Shown here: positions 9,188-18,825 of the stretch, piece after piece
How the letters are laid out: every line of letters begins with the position of its first letter
Position numbering within the stretch: the first letter of the stretch is position 1
Assembly: GCA_934149165.1 (NCBI GenBank)
Contig: CAKPDY010000003.1
Coordinates: forward strand, 1-64,000
Reading direction: 5' to 3'
DNA: 64,000 bases
Origin: an uncultured Clostridia bacterium
GTDB taxonomy: Bacteria > Bacillota > Clostridia > TANB77 > CAG-508
Notes under the pieces: model-generated
Seen by the model: only the letters and a program-made list of their open reading frames with translations
The model's database searches: none
What the model was told of the DNA's origin: nothing
Program-made: the position numbers and the translations under genes

Positions 9188-10762
9188 ACTATTTGCAACT
9201 TCTATATTAACCTTTTTATTTTTTATTGTTTTTCCTTTTATTTTTTTCATAGTTTCATCAACAAAATCTGCTGGAATATCAACAAATGAAAAATTTTCTA
9301 AAATATTAATTTTCCCTATATTTTTGCTAGAAATTGCAGTATTTGAAGTAAAACATCCTACAATATCCTTAACCATAATTTTATCTTTTTTTCCTATATT
9401 TAAAAACAAACGTACATTTCCATTTTCATCTGGAGTAATATTTAAGTTCTGCTTTTCATTACTGTTTCCATTATTACTTAGAATTATTGTTAGCAATGCA
9501 TTTGAAACCTGTTCTAAATTATAATTTTTATTAAGTAATTCTTCTATAATACTATTTTTTATATATTGATTATTTTTTATTATATTTTCTATTTGTTCTA
9601 TAAATTTTTTATTTTTTACATCTTCAACTTCTTTTAAAGTTGGTATTTTTCCTTCTTTTATTTTAGTATTTGCATATTTTTCTATTTCTTTCAATTTCAT
9701 TTTTTCTTTTCCAGTATAAAATGTATATGCAATACCTTCTGTACCATTTCTACCAGTTCTACCTATTCTATGAACATAATATTCTAATTCCTGTGGTATA
9801 TCATAATTAATTACAAGTTCTAAATCTTTTACATCTATTCCTCTTGCTGCAACATCTGTAGCAACCAATATTTTTATTTCACCAGATTTAAGTTTTTTCA
9901 TTATTCTATCTCTTTGATTTTGCTTAATATCACCATGTAAACTTTCTGCTTTAAATCCTTTTGATTTTAATTCTTCTATTAATGTATCCACTTTTTTCTT
10001 AGTATTACAAAAAATTATAGCTTTTTTAGGTTGAATAACTTCTAATATTCTTGATGTAGCTTCATCTTTCATTTTTGCTTTAACTTCTATAGCTTCTTGT
10101 TTAATTTTCTCTACAGTTAATTCTTCTGATTTTATTTTTATATTTTTAGGATTATTTAAATATTTTTTAGTAATTCCCATTATTCTTTTATTCATTGTTG
10201 CTGAAAACAACAATGTTTGTCTATTTTCTGGAATATCTTTTAAAATTGTTTCAATATCTTCTTCAAATCCCATATTTAGCATTTCATCTGCTTCATCTAA
10301 TACAACCATTTTTACATTATTTAATTTTATAGTTCTTCTTCTCATATGATCCATTACTCTACCTGGTGTTCCAACTATTATTTGTACACCTTTTTTTAAA
10401 CCTAAAATTTGTCTTTCTATAGATTCACCACCATAAATTGCCATACATTTGATATTTGCACTATATTTCAAGTATTTTCTTAGTTCTTGTGTAACTTGAA
10501 CTGCAAGTTCTCTTGTAGGACATAGAACTATTGATTGTGTTTTTTTTGATGTTTCATCAATTTTTTCTATCATTGGTAAACCAAATGATGCGGTTTTACC
10601 TGTACCTGTTTGTGATTGTCCTATTAAATCTCTTCCTTCCAATATATATGGTATAGATTTTGTTTGAATTTCTGTTGCTTCTATATACCCAATATCTTTT
10701 AATGCTTTTTTTACGTTTTCTGATAAGTTTAATTCTTCAAATTTTAATACTTTTTTCTCCAT
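9185..10762 (-). CDS. DEAD-box RNA helicase with DbpA-type RNA-binding C-terminus
   Basis: 525 residues. Helicase motifs appear in order: SQTGTGKT (Walker A), PTRELAVQ, GTPGR, DEAD in VLDEADEML, SAT, ARGID and YVHRIGRTGR. The last 80 or so residues (NVRLFLNIGKKDK...KIKGKTIKNKKVNIEVA) match the DbpA-type RNA-binding domain of bacterial ribosome-assembly and cold-shock helicases (DeaD/CshA/DbpA group). It probably unwinds rRNA or mRNA structure. The start is an ATG at 10762 with a weak ribosome binding site. Confidence 0.93.
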   Translation of the reverse strand: MEKKVLKFEELNLSENVKKALKDIGYIEATEIQTKSIPYILEGRDLIGQSQTGTGKTASFGLPMIEKIDETSKKTQSIVLCPTRELAVQVTQELRKYLKYSANIKCMAIYGGESIERQILGLKKGVQIIVGTPGRVMDHMRRRTIKLNNVKMVVLDEADEMLNMGFEEDIETILKDIPENRQTLLFSATMNKRIMGITKKYLNNPKNIKIKSEELTVEKIKQEAIEVKAKMKDEATSRILEVIQPKKAIIFCNTKKKVDTLIEELKSKGFKAESLHGDIKQNQRDRIMKKLKSGEIKILVATDVAARGIDVKDLELVINYDIPQELEYYVHRIGRTGRNGTEGIAYTFYTGKEKMKLKEIEKYANTKIKEGKIPTLKEVEDVKNKKFIEQIENIIKNNQYIKNSIIEELLNKNYNLEQVSNALLTIILSNNGNSNEKQNLNITPDENGNVRLFLNIGKKDKIMVKDIVGCFTSNTAISSKNIGKINILENFSFVDIPADFVDETMKKIKGKTIKNKKVNIEVANS

Positions 10763-10847
10763 TTTATATAGTAGTTTTTGCTCTACTATTCCCCTTTCTA
10801 TAATTTAACTTTTTAATTATAACACATTTTGGAAAAATAAGCAATTT

Positions 10848-11246
10848 TTATTTTTTTAAATCTTCCCAAGCTTTTTTCAAGACAATCTTTGAATCATTAT
10901 AAGTAATTCTTTCCATTGCTTCTTCATAAGTTAACCATTGAATTTTTTGCACTTCTTCCTCTTGTGGTTTCATTTCTCCACTTATTTTTTCTGCAATAAA
11001 TAAAACAACATCTTTTTCTACTCCTTCTTTTGGAGAATAATGTTCTACATACCTATAATTTTGATTAATTTTCACATCATAATTAGTTTCTTCTTTAATT
11101 TCTCTAATAGCTGTTTCAACCTCTGTTTCTCCTCCTTCAACATGTCCTTTTGGAAATCCCCAATGTCCTGCTGATTGTTGAATTAATAAAATTTTTCCCT
11201 CATTTAAAACAATAGCTCCACATGATTTTTCATATTTCATATTCAT
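10848..11246 (-). CDS. NUDIX hydrolase (diadenosine tetraphosphatase-like)
   Basis: 132 residues with a complete Nudix box: GHVEGGETEVETAIREIKEE, i.e. G, five residues, E, seven residues, REIKEET. The GAIVLNEGKILLIQQ start and W-G-F-P-K-G lead are typical of asymmetric Ap4A hydrolases, which remove dinucleoside polyphosphates. The substrate is inferred, not shown. It sits 16 bases downstream of clpB and may be co-transcribed with it. Confidence 0.9.
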   Translation of the reverse strand: MNMKYEKSCGAIVLNEGKILLIQQSAGHWGFPKGHVEGGETEVETAIREIKEETNYDVKINQNYRYVEHYSPKEGVEKDVVLFIAEKISGEMKPQEEEVQKIQWLTYEEAMERITYNDSKIVLKKAWEDLKK

Positions 11247-11262
11247 TCTACGACCTTTCTTT

Positions 11263-13866
11263 TTATTTTATTATTAGATTTACATTATTTGAATCTACAT
11301 CTACAATTAAAGTTGAACCAGGTATTACTTCATCACCAATTATTTTTTTAGCAACCAATGTTTCAATATTATTTTTTATAAATCTTTTCAAAGGTCTTGC
11401 ACCAAAATTTTGGTCATATCCATTTTCAACAATAAATTCTTTTGCTTTATCAGTAATTTCTATTTTAATTTGTTTAGATTCCAATCTTTTTTGCAAATCT
11501 ACTAACATTAAATCTATTATAGTATAAATTTGCTGTTTCATCAATGGTTTATAGAAAACAATTTCATCTAAACGATTCAAAAATTCAGGTCTAAATGATT
11601 GTTTCAATAAATTTTCCACTTGTTTTTTAGCTTCTTCAGATATTTCACCTTTATCATTTATTCCTTCTAATAAATATGAAGAACCTAAATTAGAAGTTAA
11701 AATAATTATTGTATTTTTAAAATCCACAGTTCTTCCTTGTGAATCTGTAATTCTTCCATCATCTAAAACTTGAAGTAAAATATTAAATACATCTGGATGT
11801 GCTTTTTCAATTTCATCTAACAATACAACTGAATATGGTCTTCTTCTAACCGCTTCTGTTAATTGCCCACCTTCTTCATATCCAACATATCCTGGAGGCG
11901 CACCAATTAAACGGCTTACACTAAATTTTTCCATGTATTCAGACATATCTATTCTTACCATATTATGTTCATCATCAAACAATGCTTCTGCTAATGCTTT
12001 TGCAAGTTCAGTTTTACCAACACCTGTTGGTCCTAAAAATAAGAATGAACCAATTGGTTGATTTGGGTTAGCAATTCCTGCACGAGAACGAATTATTGCA
12101 TCACTTACTTTTTTTACTGCTTCATCTTGCCCAATAACTCTTTCATGTAAAATATCTTCTAAATGTAATAATTTTTCTCTTTCACCTTCCATTAATTTTG
12201 AAACTGGAATACCTGTCCAACGTCCTATTATTTTAGCAATTTCCTCTCCTGTTACTTCATTTCTTAATATACTATCTTTACCTTTTCTTTCTTCAACAAT
12301 TTTCTCTTGTTCTGCTAATTGTTTTTGCAATTCAGGTAATTTTGAATATTTTAATTCTGCAGCCTTATTTAAATCATATACCCTTTCTGCTGCTTCAATT
12401 TCGCCATTTACCTTATCTAATTCTTCCTTAATTTTCTGAACTTTATTTATAGCATTTTTTTCATTTTCCCATTTAGCTTTCATTTCATTAAACTTTTCTT
12501 TCATATCTGCTAATTCTTTTTGAACATCTACTAAATGAGCTTTAGATAATTCATCTGTTTCTTTTTTCAAAGCAGCTTCTTCTATTTCATGTTGCATAAT
12601 TTTTCTAGAAATATCATCAAGTTCTGTTGGCATAGATTCCATTTCAGTTTTGATTAAGGAACAAGCTTCATCAATTAAATCAATTGCTTTATCTGGTAAA
12701 AATCTGTCTGAAATATATCTATGTGAAAGAACTGCTGCTGTAATTAATGCTTGGTCATGAATTTTTACACCATGAAATAATTCATATCTTTCTTTTAGTC
12801 CTCTTAAAATTGATATAGTATCTTCAACACTTGGTTCATCAACCATTACAGGTTGAAAACGTCTTTCTAATGCAGCATCTTTTTCAATGTATTGTCTATA
12901 TTCATTTAAAGTTGTAGCACCAATACAATGCAATTCACCTCTTGCAAGCATTGGTTTTAATAAATTTCCTGCATCCATTGCACCATCCGTTTTTCCAGCT
13001 CCAACTATTGTGTGAAGCTCATCTATAAATAAAATAATTTTTCCTTCACTTTTCTTTATTTCATTTAAAACTGCTTTTAACCTTTCTTCAAATTCACCAC
13101 GATATTTAGCACCTGCAATTAATAATCCCATATCTAATGAAAATATTTTTCTATTTTTTAAATTGTTTGGAACATCTCCATTAACAATTCTTATTGCTAA
13201 TCCTTCTGCTATAGCTGTTTTACCAACACCTGGTTCACCTATTAAAACTGGATTATTTTTAGTTTTTCTTGATAATATTCTTATTACATTTCTTATTTCT
13301 GAATCTCTTCCTATAACAGGGTCTAATTTATTTTGTTTTGCAAGTTCTACTAAATCTTGACCATATTTGTTTAAAACATCATATGTTTCTTCTGGATTTT
13401 CACTCGTGACTCTTGTATTTCCTCTTACATCTTTTAATGCAGATAAAATGTTTTGTTTATTAATATTATTATTTCTTAAAATATTATTAATTTTGGTATT
13501 TGGATTATTAATAATTCCAAGTAAAATATGTTCTACAGATACATATTCGTCTTGCATTTTTTTAGCTTCGCTTTCTGCAGATAATAACGCTTTATCCACA
13601 TCATTTGATATATATACCTTATCTGGCTCACGTCCTGAACCTGTAACTGCTGGTATAGATTTTATTGAATTTTCTATATCTATTTTTAATGCATTTACAT
13701 TCACATTCATTTTCTTAAATAACTCTGGTATAAAACCATTTTGCTGATTTACAAGTGCCTGTAACAAATGTTCCTCTTCTATTTGCATATTTTGATTTTG
13801 AAGTGCTATTTTTTGTGCTTCATTTAATGCTTCTATTGATTTTTGTGTAAAATTTTGCATATTCAT
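11263..13866 (-). CDS. clpB: ATP-dependent chaperone ClpB
   Basis: 867-residue AAA+ disaggregase that works with DnaK to rescue aggregated proteins. It has an N-terminal Clp repeat domain, a first AAA domain (GEPGVGKTAIAEGLA, FIDELHTIVGAG), the middle coiled coil that distinguishes ClpB from ClpC (about residues 400-540), and a second AAA domain (GPTGVGKTELAKALAE, LLDEIEKAH), ending with the D2-small domain. The start has a GGAGGG site. A CIRCE operator overlapping the -35 box upstream predicts HrcA repression and heat induction. Confidence 0.98.
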   Translation of the reverse strand: MNMQNFTQKSIEALNEAQKIALQNQNMQIEEEHLLQALVNQQNGFIPELFKKMNVNVNALKIDIENSIKSIPAVTGSGREPDKVYISNDVDKALLSAESEAKKMQDEYVSVEHILLGIINNPNTKINNILRNNNINKQNILSALKDVRGNTRVTSENPEETYDVLNKYGQDLVELAKQNKLDPVIGRDSEIRNVIRILSRKTKNNPVLIGEPGVGKTAIAEGLAIRIVNGDVPNNLKNRKIFSLDMGLLIAGAKYRGEFEERLKAVLNEIKKSEGKIILFIDELHTIVGAGKTDGAMDAGNLLKPMLARGELHCIGATTLNEYRQYIEKDAALERRFQPVMVDEPSVEDTISILRGLKERYELFHGVKIHDQALITAAVLSHRYISDRFLPDKAIDLIDEACSLIKTEMESMPTELDDISRKIMQHEIEEAALKKETDELSKAHLVDVQKELADMKEKFNEMKAKWENEKNAINKVQKIKEELDKVNGEIEAAERVYDLNKAAELKYSKLPELQKQLAEQEKIVEERKGKDSILRNEVTGEEIAKIIGRWTGIPVSKLMEGEREKLLHLEDILHERVIGQDEAVKKVSDAIIRSRAGIANPNQPIGSFLFLGPTGVGKTELAKALAEALFDDEHNMVRIDMSEYMEKFSVSRLIGAPPGYVGYEEGGQLTEAVRRRPYSVVLLDEIEKAHPDVFNILLQVLDDGRITDSQGRTVDFKNTIIILTSNLGSSYLLEGINDKGEISEEAKKQVENLLKQSFRPEFLNRLDEIVFYKPLMKQQIYTIIDLMLVDLQKRLESKQIKIEITDKAKEFIVENGYDQNFGARPLKRFIKNNIETLVAKKIIGDEVIPGSTLIVDVDSNNVNLIIK

Positions 13867-13932
13867 ATATTTTTAACCCTCCTTTTTATATATTATTACA
13901 TTATTTTTAGGCATTATTCTGCCTATCTTTTT

Positions 13933-13961
13933 ATTATAATCCTATTTTTTAGCAGAGTCAA
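13933..13961 (-). promoter_or_regulatory. Sigma-A promoter of clpB
   Basis: On the minus strand: TTGACT (13961-13956), 17-base spacer, TATAAT (13938-13933). The -35 hexamer lies inside the CIRCE element. Confidence 0.88.
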
Positions 13962-13975
13962 TAGGAGAGTGCTAA
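13949..13975. promoter_or_regulatory. CIRCE operator (HrcA site) upstream of clpB
   Basis: A 27-base element with the CIRCE layout 9-9-9. One half is a perfect GAGTGCTAA; the other is TTAGCAGAG, differing from TTAGCACTC at its last three bases. It overlaps the clpB -35 box, so bound HrcA would block RNA polymerase. Confidence 0.85.
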
Positions 13976-13990
13976 TTTTTTTAAAAAATT

Positions 13991-14030
13991 TAATTCGACG
14001 CGTGCATAAACTATGCAACGCGTCCAATTA
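13991..14030 (-). terminator. Hairpin terminator of the DUF308 gene
   Basis: GACGCGTTGCATA and TATGCACGCGTC arms (minus-strand reading, one bulged base), flanked by AATT/AATT and followed by a T-rich run. Its high GC content stands out in this AT-rich region. Confidence 0.7.
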
Positions 14031-14032
14031 AA

Positions 14033-14572
14033 TTATTTTAATTTTATTAAAACATATAAACTTTCAAACAAATTACAAATCTCTGTAATCAGCAATGCAA
14101 TTCCAGAAACAACAGTAATAGTCATTACAGTATCAAAAGGTTTCAAAATAATTAAAATTCCTAATATAATATATAATACAGATAAAATTAATAAAATAAA
14201 CCAACTACTATTAATACTTTTTAAATTGAAAGATAATTGAAATTTCATTATACTTTCTATAATAATTAAAATACCTATTATTATTGGTATTATATTCATA
14301 ATATTTGACTTAAATCTTAACATAATAGCACTCGATATTACAGCTAAAATCCCCTGAAATAATTCACTACTAAAAACTTTCATTTCTTTATCAGTAATTA
14401 TATAAGATACTATATGTATTATACCTCCAATTAATACTATTATAGCCAATGTTGTAATTGCTGTATTTAATACTGTTTCTGGCATAGAAATTAATAATAT
14501 TGAAACTATTATCATTAAAATTGATGTTATTATAGAACCTTTTTCATATTTTTTTATATATTCTAATAACAT
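14033..14572 (-). CDS. HdeD/DUF308 family membrane protein
   Basis: About 179 residues made almost wholly of hydrophobic helices (around six), e.g. SIITSILMIIVSILLI and TLAIIVLIGGIIHIVS, as in the HdeD/DUF308 family. In E. coli HdeD is linked to acid resistance; function here is unknown. The ATG at 14572 follows GGAG and is preferred to the upstream GTG. It starts 20 bases after the YhgE gene, so the two and the TetR gene upstream form a likely operon. Confidence 0.75.
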   Translation of the reverse strand: MLLEYIKKYEKGSIITSILMIIVSILLISMPETVLNTAITTLAIIVLIGGIIHIVSYIITDKEMKVFSSELFQGILAVISSAIMLRFKSNIMNIIPIIIGILIIIESIMKFQLSFNLKSINSSWFILLILSVLYIILGILIILKPFDTVMTITVVSGIALLITEICNLFESLYVLIKLK

Positions 14573-14592
14573 ATTAATCACTCCTTTGTAAA

Positions 14593-16728
14593 TTATTCTT
14601 CTTTTTTTCTTTTAAATATTTCAGCTCCACAAGTACATGCAAATACCACAACTGTAATAGCAATAATTATAAATGAATTATGTGCTAAGAAATTAACATC
14701 TGTAGATATTACACAATCTTTAACAAGTTTTATTGTATATGTCATTGGCAATAATGGATTTAACCATTGGAATCCTTTATCAATTGTATCAACTGGGAAT
14801 GTTCCACCAGCTGCTGCCAATTGTAAAACTAAAATTATTAATGCTAAGAATTTTCCAACATCACCAAATGTTCTAATTAAAAATTGAATAATAGCTGTAA
14901 AACATACTCCCATTAAAGCACTTATTAATATGAATACTGGCATATTTACAACATCAAAACCTAAACCTAATTTTAGTAATAATGCAGTAATAACACCTTG
15001 TACTGCTCCCATACCTAAGTATAACAAGTTTTGTTTAAATTTATTTTTATAGTTACTGTCTAATACACCAAATCTATGTTTTTGGTCATAATATAAAACA
15101 ACATAACACATTAAGGCTCCTACCCATAATCCTATTGATAAGAATAATGGTGTAAATGCAACACCATAAGAAGTAACTTCACCATAATCTTGTTCAACCA
15201 CTTCTACTGGGTTTGCCACATGATTACTTAAACCATCTAATTTTTCTAGTTCTTTTTCTGAACTATTAATTCCATTATCAACTTCGTTTTTTAAAGTTTG
15301 AACTCCATTTTGTAATTCAATACTTCCATTATATGCACTATTAGTTCCATTGCTTAATGTACTTAATGCTGATTTTAGTTGTGTTGAACTTTTACTTAAC
15401 TTTTCTAATCCATTTGTTAATGAACTACTTCCCTCATTTAATTTATTTGAACCTGATTCTAACTGAGTAATACCACTTACCAAAGAACCTGTTCCTGATT
15501 GAACTTTAGCTAAGCTTGTTTTTAATTCTATTATACTTTTTCCTAAACTTTGTATATCACCTATTGATGAATTTAACTGTGTAACACCATTACCAACCTT
15601 TAGTGCACCATATTTTAATTTGCCACCTGCTGTCATTTGTGTTTTATCTTTTGTTGTTAATTCTTTTGCCCCACTTACCAAGCTTTTTCCTTTTGAAGTA
15701 TCATTTATTTTTGACTTTACTTCTTGTAAGGTTTGTAATGCTACACCAGCTTGTGCTCTTGTATTTGCATCAATATTATTATTTGTATATATTGCTTTAT
15801 ATTTTGCTATTTGCTCATCTAAAGTTAAGTCTAATGAAATAACACCATTTGCTAATGATTCTGTACCTGTAACATATGAATCTACTCCATTTTTTAAACC
15901 TTCTGCACCATTAACTCCTTCATTTAAATCAGAAACACCTGATATTAATGTATTTAATTTGCTTAAATCTGAGCTATTTAATGCTTCATTAATTTTTGAT
16001 ACACCATTATTTAATTCATTTGCTCCTGATTGTAATTCTTCAATTCCTGAACCAATTTTTGAAGAACCATTATCTAAAACCTTGCTTCCTTCATATGCTG
16101 AATTTATACCATTATCAAATTGTGTATAACTATTTTTTAATGTATCTACTCCATTATTTAATTCACCAATTCCACTTGATAAATTTGTTGCACCATTTAG
16201 GATTTCACCTGTTCCATCTGATATTTTTTGAAGACTACTTGGAACTTCTTCTAAATTACTTGCTAGTGTTTCAACAGTTTTACTAGCAACTTCACTTTTT
16301 ATTTGTTCTTCTGTTGCTGTTACTACTTTATTTATAATTTGTGATGCTAAATAATTCATTTTTTGGTTTGGAGAATATGTAATTTGAACAGTTTTTTTAT
16401 CTATCTCACCAGCACTATTTAAGTTTTTAGTAAAATCTTCTGGAATAGTAATTACTGCATAATATTCTTCATTTTTCAAACCATCATCTGCTTCTTGTTT
16501 ACCAATGTCACAAATATTTACAACATTTTTTTCCTTTAATTTATCTACAATTTTTTGTCCTTGGTTTTCTTCATTATTTCCTTTGTCTAAATTAACTATT
16601 GCTACTTTCATATCTTGTAAATTTCCATATGGGTTCCAATATGATTTTAAATAAAAGAAACTATAAATTATTGGAATTAATATTACAACTGCGAAAATAA
16701 CAACTCTCATAGCTTTACTATTTTTCAT
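14593..16728 (-). CDS. YhgE/Pip family ABC-2-like membrane protein
   Basis: 711 residues: one N-terminal membrane helix, the YhgE/Pip motif MKVAIVNLDKGN, then a long extracellular stretch full of heptad-like repeats of the LNNGVDTLKNS / LESGSNKLNEGS kind (roughly residues 170-490), and a C-terminal block of about five membrane helices related to ABC-2 permeases. Family members include phage-infection protein Pip and the ESX-associated YueB/EsaA relatives. The partner is unknown. Regulation is probably by the adjacent TetR protein. Confidence 0.88.
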   Translation of the reverse strand: MKNSKAMRVVIFAVVILIPIIYSFFYLKSYWNPYGNLQDMKVAIVNLDKGNNEENQGQKIVDKLKEKNVVNICDIGKQEADDGLKNEEYYAVITIPEDFTKNLNSAGEIDKKTVQITYSPNQKMNYLASQIINKVVTATEEQIKSEVASKTVETLASNLEEVPSSLQKISDGTGEILNGATNLSSGIGELNNGVDTLKNSYTQFDNGINSAYEGSKVLDNGSSKIGSGIEELQSGANELNNGVSKINEALNSSDLSKLNTLISGVSDLNEGVNGAEGLKNGVDSYVTGTESLANGVISLDLTLDEQIAKYKAIYTNNNIDANTRAQAGVALQTLQEVKSKINDTSKGKSLVSGAKELTTKDKTQMTAGGKLKYGALKVGNGVTQLNSSIGDIQSLGKSIIELKTSLAKVQSGTGSLVSGITQLESGSNKLNEGSSSLTNGLEKLSKSSTQLKSALSTLSNGTNSAYNGSIELQNGVQTLKNEVDNGINSSEKELEKLDGLSNHVANPVEVVEQDYGEVTSYGVAFTPLFLSIGLWVGALMCYVVLYYDQKHRFGVLDSNYKNKFKQNLLYLGMGAVQGVITALLLKLGLGFDVVNMPVFILISALMGVCFTAIIQFLIRTFGDVGKFLALIILVLQLAAAGGTFPVDTIDKGFQWLNPLLPMTYTIKLVKDCVISTDVNFLAHNSFIIIAITVVVFACTCGAEIFKRKKEE

Positions 16729-16781
16729 TTTACATATTCCTTCTTTCTTTATTTTTATTTATAATACTTTTAACATAACCT

Positions 16782-17354
16782 TTACTGTTTTTCTTTTCCT
16801 AATCCAAATTTTAAAAATTTTAAAATATTATCTGCAATAGCTTTTTCATCTAACTTTTTATTTTCATCATTCCAATCAAACATTAAAGCAATATACATCT
16901 TATATATTAGAAATGTTGCAATATCAACATCTGCTACCTCTATATAATTTTCTTGAATAAATTGTATTAATTTTTGCTTTATATAGTTTTGTATTTCTGC
17001 ATCAATAACTTTTAAATCTTTAATTATTATTGGATCTTTTAATACTTCGGCTTCATTTATAGCATTTTTAAGGAATTTTCTTTTGTTCTTATATTTAAGT
17101 AATTTGTAAATGGCTTGATGAACAGTTTCATAAAAATTTTCATTTTTTGCTTCAATTTCTTCAATTATTTTTTTCATATTTATTAATTCTTCATCAATAA
17201 AGTATTTAAATAATTCTTCTTTGCTACTGAAATATGTATATACTGTTTTCTTAGTTACATTTGCTTCTCTTGCAATTTCGTCCATTGATACTTTTTTAAA
17301 TCCATATTTACTAAATAATTTTCTCGCTGCTTCTATTATTTGCTGTTCCTTCAC
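16782..17354 (-). CDS. TetR family transcriptional regulator
   Basis: 190 residues. The N-terminal helix-turn-helix is clear: AARKLFSKYGFKKVSMDEIA, then EANVTKKTVYTYFSSKEEL. The C-terminal ligand domain is divergent, as usual. The start is a GTG at 17354 behind AGGAGG. A long palindrome overlaps its -10 box, so it is probably autoregulated and controls the downstream YhgE/Pip and DUF308 genes. Confidence 0.92.
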   Translation of the reverse strand: MKEQQIIEAARKLFSKYGFKKVSMDEIAREANVTKKTVYTYFSSKEELFKYFIDEELINMKKIIEEIEAKNENFYETVHQAIYKLLKYKNKRKFLKNAINEAEVLKDPIIIKDLKVIDAEIQNYIKQKLIQFIQENYIEVADVDIATFLIYKMYIALMFDWNDENKKLDEKAIADNILKFLKFGLGKEKQ

Positions 17355-17373
17355 TTTTCATATTCCTCCTTTC

Positions 17374-17407
17374 ACTAGTATACTATTATAGTATATTAGT
17401 ATACTAG
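17374..17407. promoter_or_regulatory. Palindromic operator of the TetR gene
   Basis: Arms CTAGTATACTA (17374-17384) and TAGTATACTAG (17397-17407) around a 12-base centre. It covers the -10 box and the start of transcription of the TetR gene, as expected for an autorepressor site. Confidence 0.8.
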
Positions 17408-17426
17408 TTTTTTTGTTATTTGTCAA
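17398..17426 (-). promoter_or_regulatory. Sigma-A promoter of the tetR operon
   Basis: On the minus strand TTGACA (17426-17421), 17-base spacer, TATACT (17403-17398). Confidence 0.82.
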
Positions 17427-17514
17427 GAGTTTCTGGCTTAATTTTATTGCCTTTTGTACATATTTTAATAAATACAGAAATAATGAAGTTGATAAAAGTA
17501 TTAACTATCAAATA

Positions 17515-17549
17515 ATGCAACTAGAATTGCATTACATTTCTAGTTGCAT
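17515..17549. repeat. Inverted repeat between tetR and rpsR
   Basis: ATGCAACTAGAA paired with TTCTAGTTGCAT around an 11-base loop. It has no U-tract and I cannot assign a role. Confidence 0.55.
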
Positions 17550-17584
17550 TAAAATTGCATTATTTATGTTTATATTTTCAAAAT

Positions 17585-17632
17585 AAAATAAGCTATAATC
17601 CACTATTTTCAGTGGCTACAGCTTATTGGTAT
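17585..17632 (-). terminator. Terminator of the rpsF-ssb-rpsR operon
   Basis: Minus-strand stem AATAAGCTGTAGCCACTG with TAGTGGATTATAGCTTATT and a short A-rich loop, followed by TTTATTTT. Confidence 0.75.
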
Positions 17633-17646
17633 ATTTTTATTATGTA

Positions 17647-17922
17647 TTAGTCTTGAGTATATGGTAACATAGCTATTTGTCTGCATCTTTTAACTGCTAC
17701 AGTTATATCTCTTTGATGTTTAGCACATGCACCTGTTGCTCTTCTAGGTAATATTTTACCTCTTTCATTGATAAATTTCTTTAATTGGTCTGGATTTTTG
17801 TAATCCAAAACTAAATTTTTATCTTTGCATAATGGACATACTTTTTTTCTCTTTTTGAATTTAGGATTGAAGTCGTCATCATTATTTCTATTGTTTCTTC
17901 TATTATTTTTTTTATCTGCCAT
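17647..17922 (-). CDS. rpsR: 30S ribosomal protein S18
   Basis: 91 residues ending in a recognisable S18 core: YKNPDQLKKFINERGKILPRR, GACAKHQRDITVAVKRCRQIAMLPY. The CPLC pair plus later Cys and His residues suggest the zinc-binding form. The N-terminus is Asn/Arg/Asp-rich. It is the third gene of the rpsF-ssb-rpsR operon. Confidence 0.97.
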   Translation of the reverse strand: MADKKNNRRNNRNNDDDFNPKFKKRKKVCPLCKDKNLVLDYKNPDQLKKFINERGKILPRRATGACAKHQRDITVAVKRCRQIAMLPYTQD

Positions 17923-17948
17923 TTTATTCCCCCCTATCTTTAATTTTT

Positions 17949-18374
17949 TTAAAATGGTAGGTCATCTCCTGAAGATATTTCAAAATCAGAACCAGTACTT
18001 GTTGATGGCATTGTTCCGAATGTAGCATCAAAGCTTCCACCCATGTCACCATCTCTTCTACCTTCTGCAAAATATGCTTCTTCTGCAACAACTTCTGTTA
18101 CATAGTGTTTTTGACCTTGCTCATCATCCCAAGTTCTTGTTTGGATTCTTCCAATTACAGCAACTTGTTGACCTTTCTTAAAATATTTACTACAAAATTC
18201 TCCAGTTTTGCTCCATGCAACAATATTTATAAAATCTGCTTGTCTTTCTTCACCTTGACGTGCAAATCTTCTATTTACTGCTAATGTAAAAGATGCAACT
18301 AAAGTATTATTTGTTTGTGTATATCTAACTTCTGGATCTCTTGTTAATCTTCCCATTAATATTACTTTATTCAT
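17949..18374 (-). CDS. ssb: Single-stranded DNA-binding protein
   Basis: 141 residues: an OB fold starting MNKVILMGRLTRDPEVRYT, with FINIVAWSKTGEFCSKYF and IGRIQTRTWDD, then a short linker and the acidic tip SSGDDLPF that recruits partner repair and replication proteins. It sits between rpsF and rpsR as in most Firmicutes. Confidence 0.98.
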   Translation of the reverse strand: MNKVILMGRLTRDPEVRYTQTNNTLVASFTLAVNRRFARQGEERQADFINIVAWSKTGEFCSKYFKKGQQVAVIGRIQTRTWDDEQGQKHYVTEVVAEEAYFAEGRRDGDMGGSFDATFGTMPSTSTGSDFEISSGDDLPF

Positions 18375-18419
18375 ATATATTTCACCATTCCTTTCAAAAA
18401 AGGCCCCATTTTTATTTTA

Positions 18420-18701
18420 TTAGTCTTGTTTTATTGTCATAAATTTAATAACTTCATCTGTTATTCTGTAATTTCTTTCAAGTTCTGAAATTAAGTCTGC
18501 ATTTGCTTCAAAGTAGAATACTACATATATACCTTCTTTGAATTTTTTTACTTCATATGCTAATTTTCTTTTTCCTAATTCATCAACTTTTTCAAATTTT
18601 CCATCACTATTAATCAAATCTGTGAATCTTGAAATTAAAGATTTAATTCCTTCTTCATCAACATTTGGATTAATAATGACAACACTTTCGTATTTATTCA
18701 T
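18420..18701 (-). CDS. rpsF: 30S ribosomal protein S6
   Basis: 93 residues with the S6 pattern: MNKYESVVIINPNVDEEGI, GKRKLAYEVKKFKEGIYVVFYFEA and a C-terminal RITDEVIKFMTIK. First gene of the operon, behind AAGGAGGTGA. The 120-base leader contains a small TACAC/GTGTA hairpin; I do not see a confident S6:S18 leader motif. Confidence 0.97.
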   Translation of the reverse strand: MNKYESVVIINPNVDEEGIKSLISRFTDLINSDGKFEKVDELGKRKLAYEVKKFKEGIYVVFYFEANADLISELERNYRITDEVIKFMTIKQD

Positions 18702-18825
18702 TATTCTTCACCTCCTTATGGATAATAAAACCTACACCTTAATGTGTAAGTAAGGAAAAAATTAGTTAATCTAATTTTTCAATATTGCTATTTTATCACA
18801 TTTTTGCTAATTTATCAATACATTT

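Noticed and set aside
18702..18825. S6:S18-binding leader RNA upstream of rpsF
   Set aside because: Only a short TACAC/GTGTA hairpin is visible; the conserved bulge motif could not be identified with confidence.
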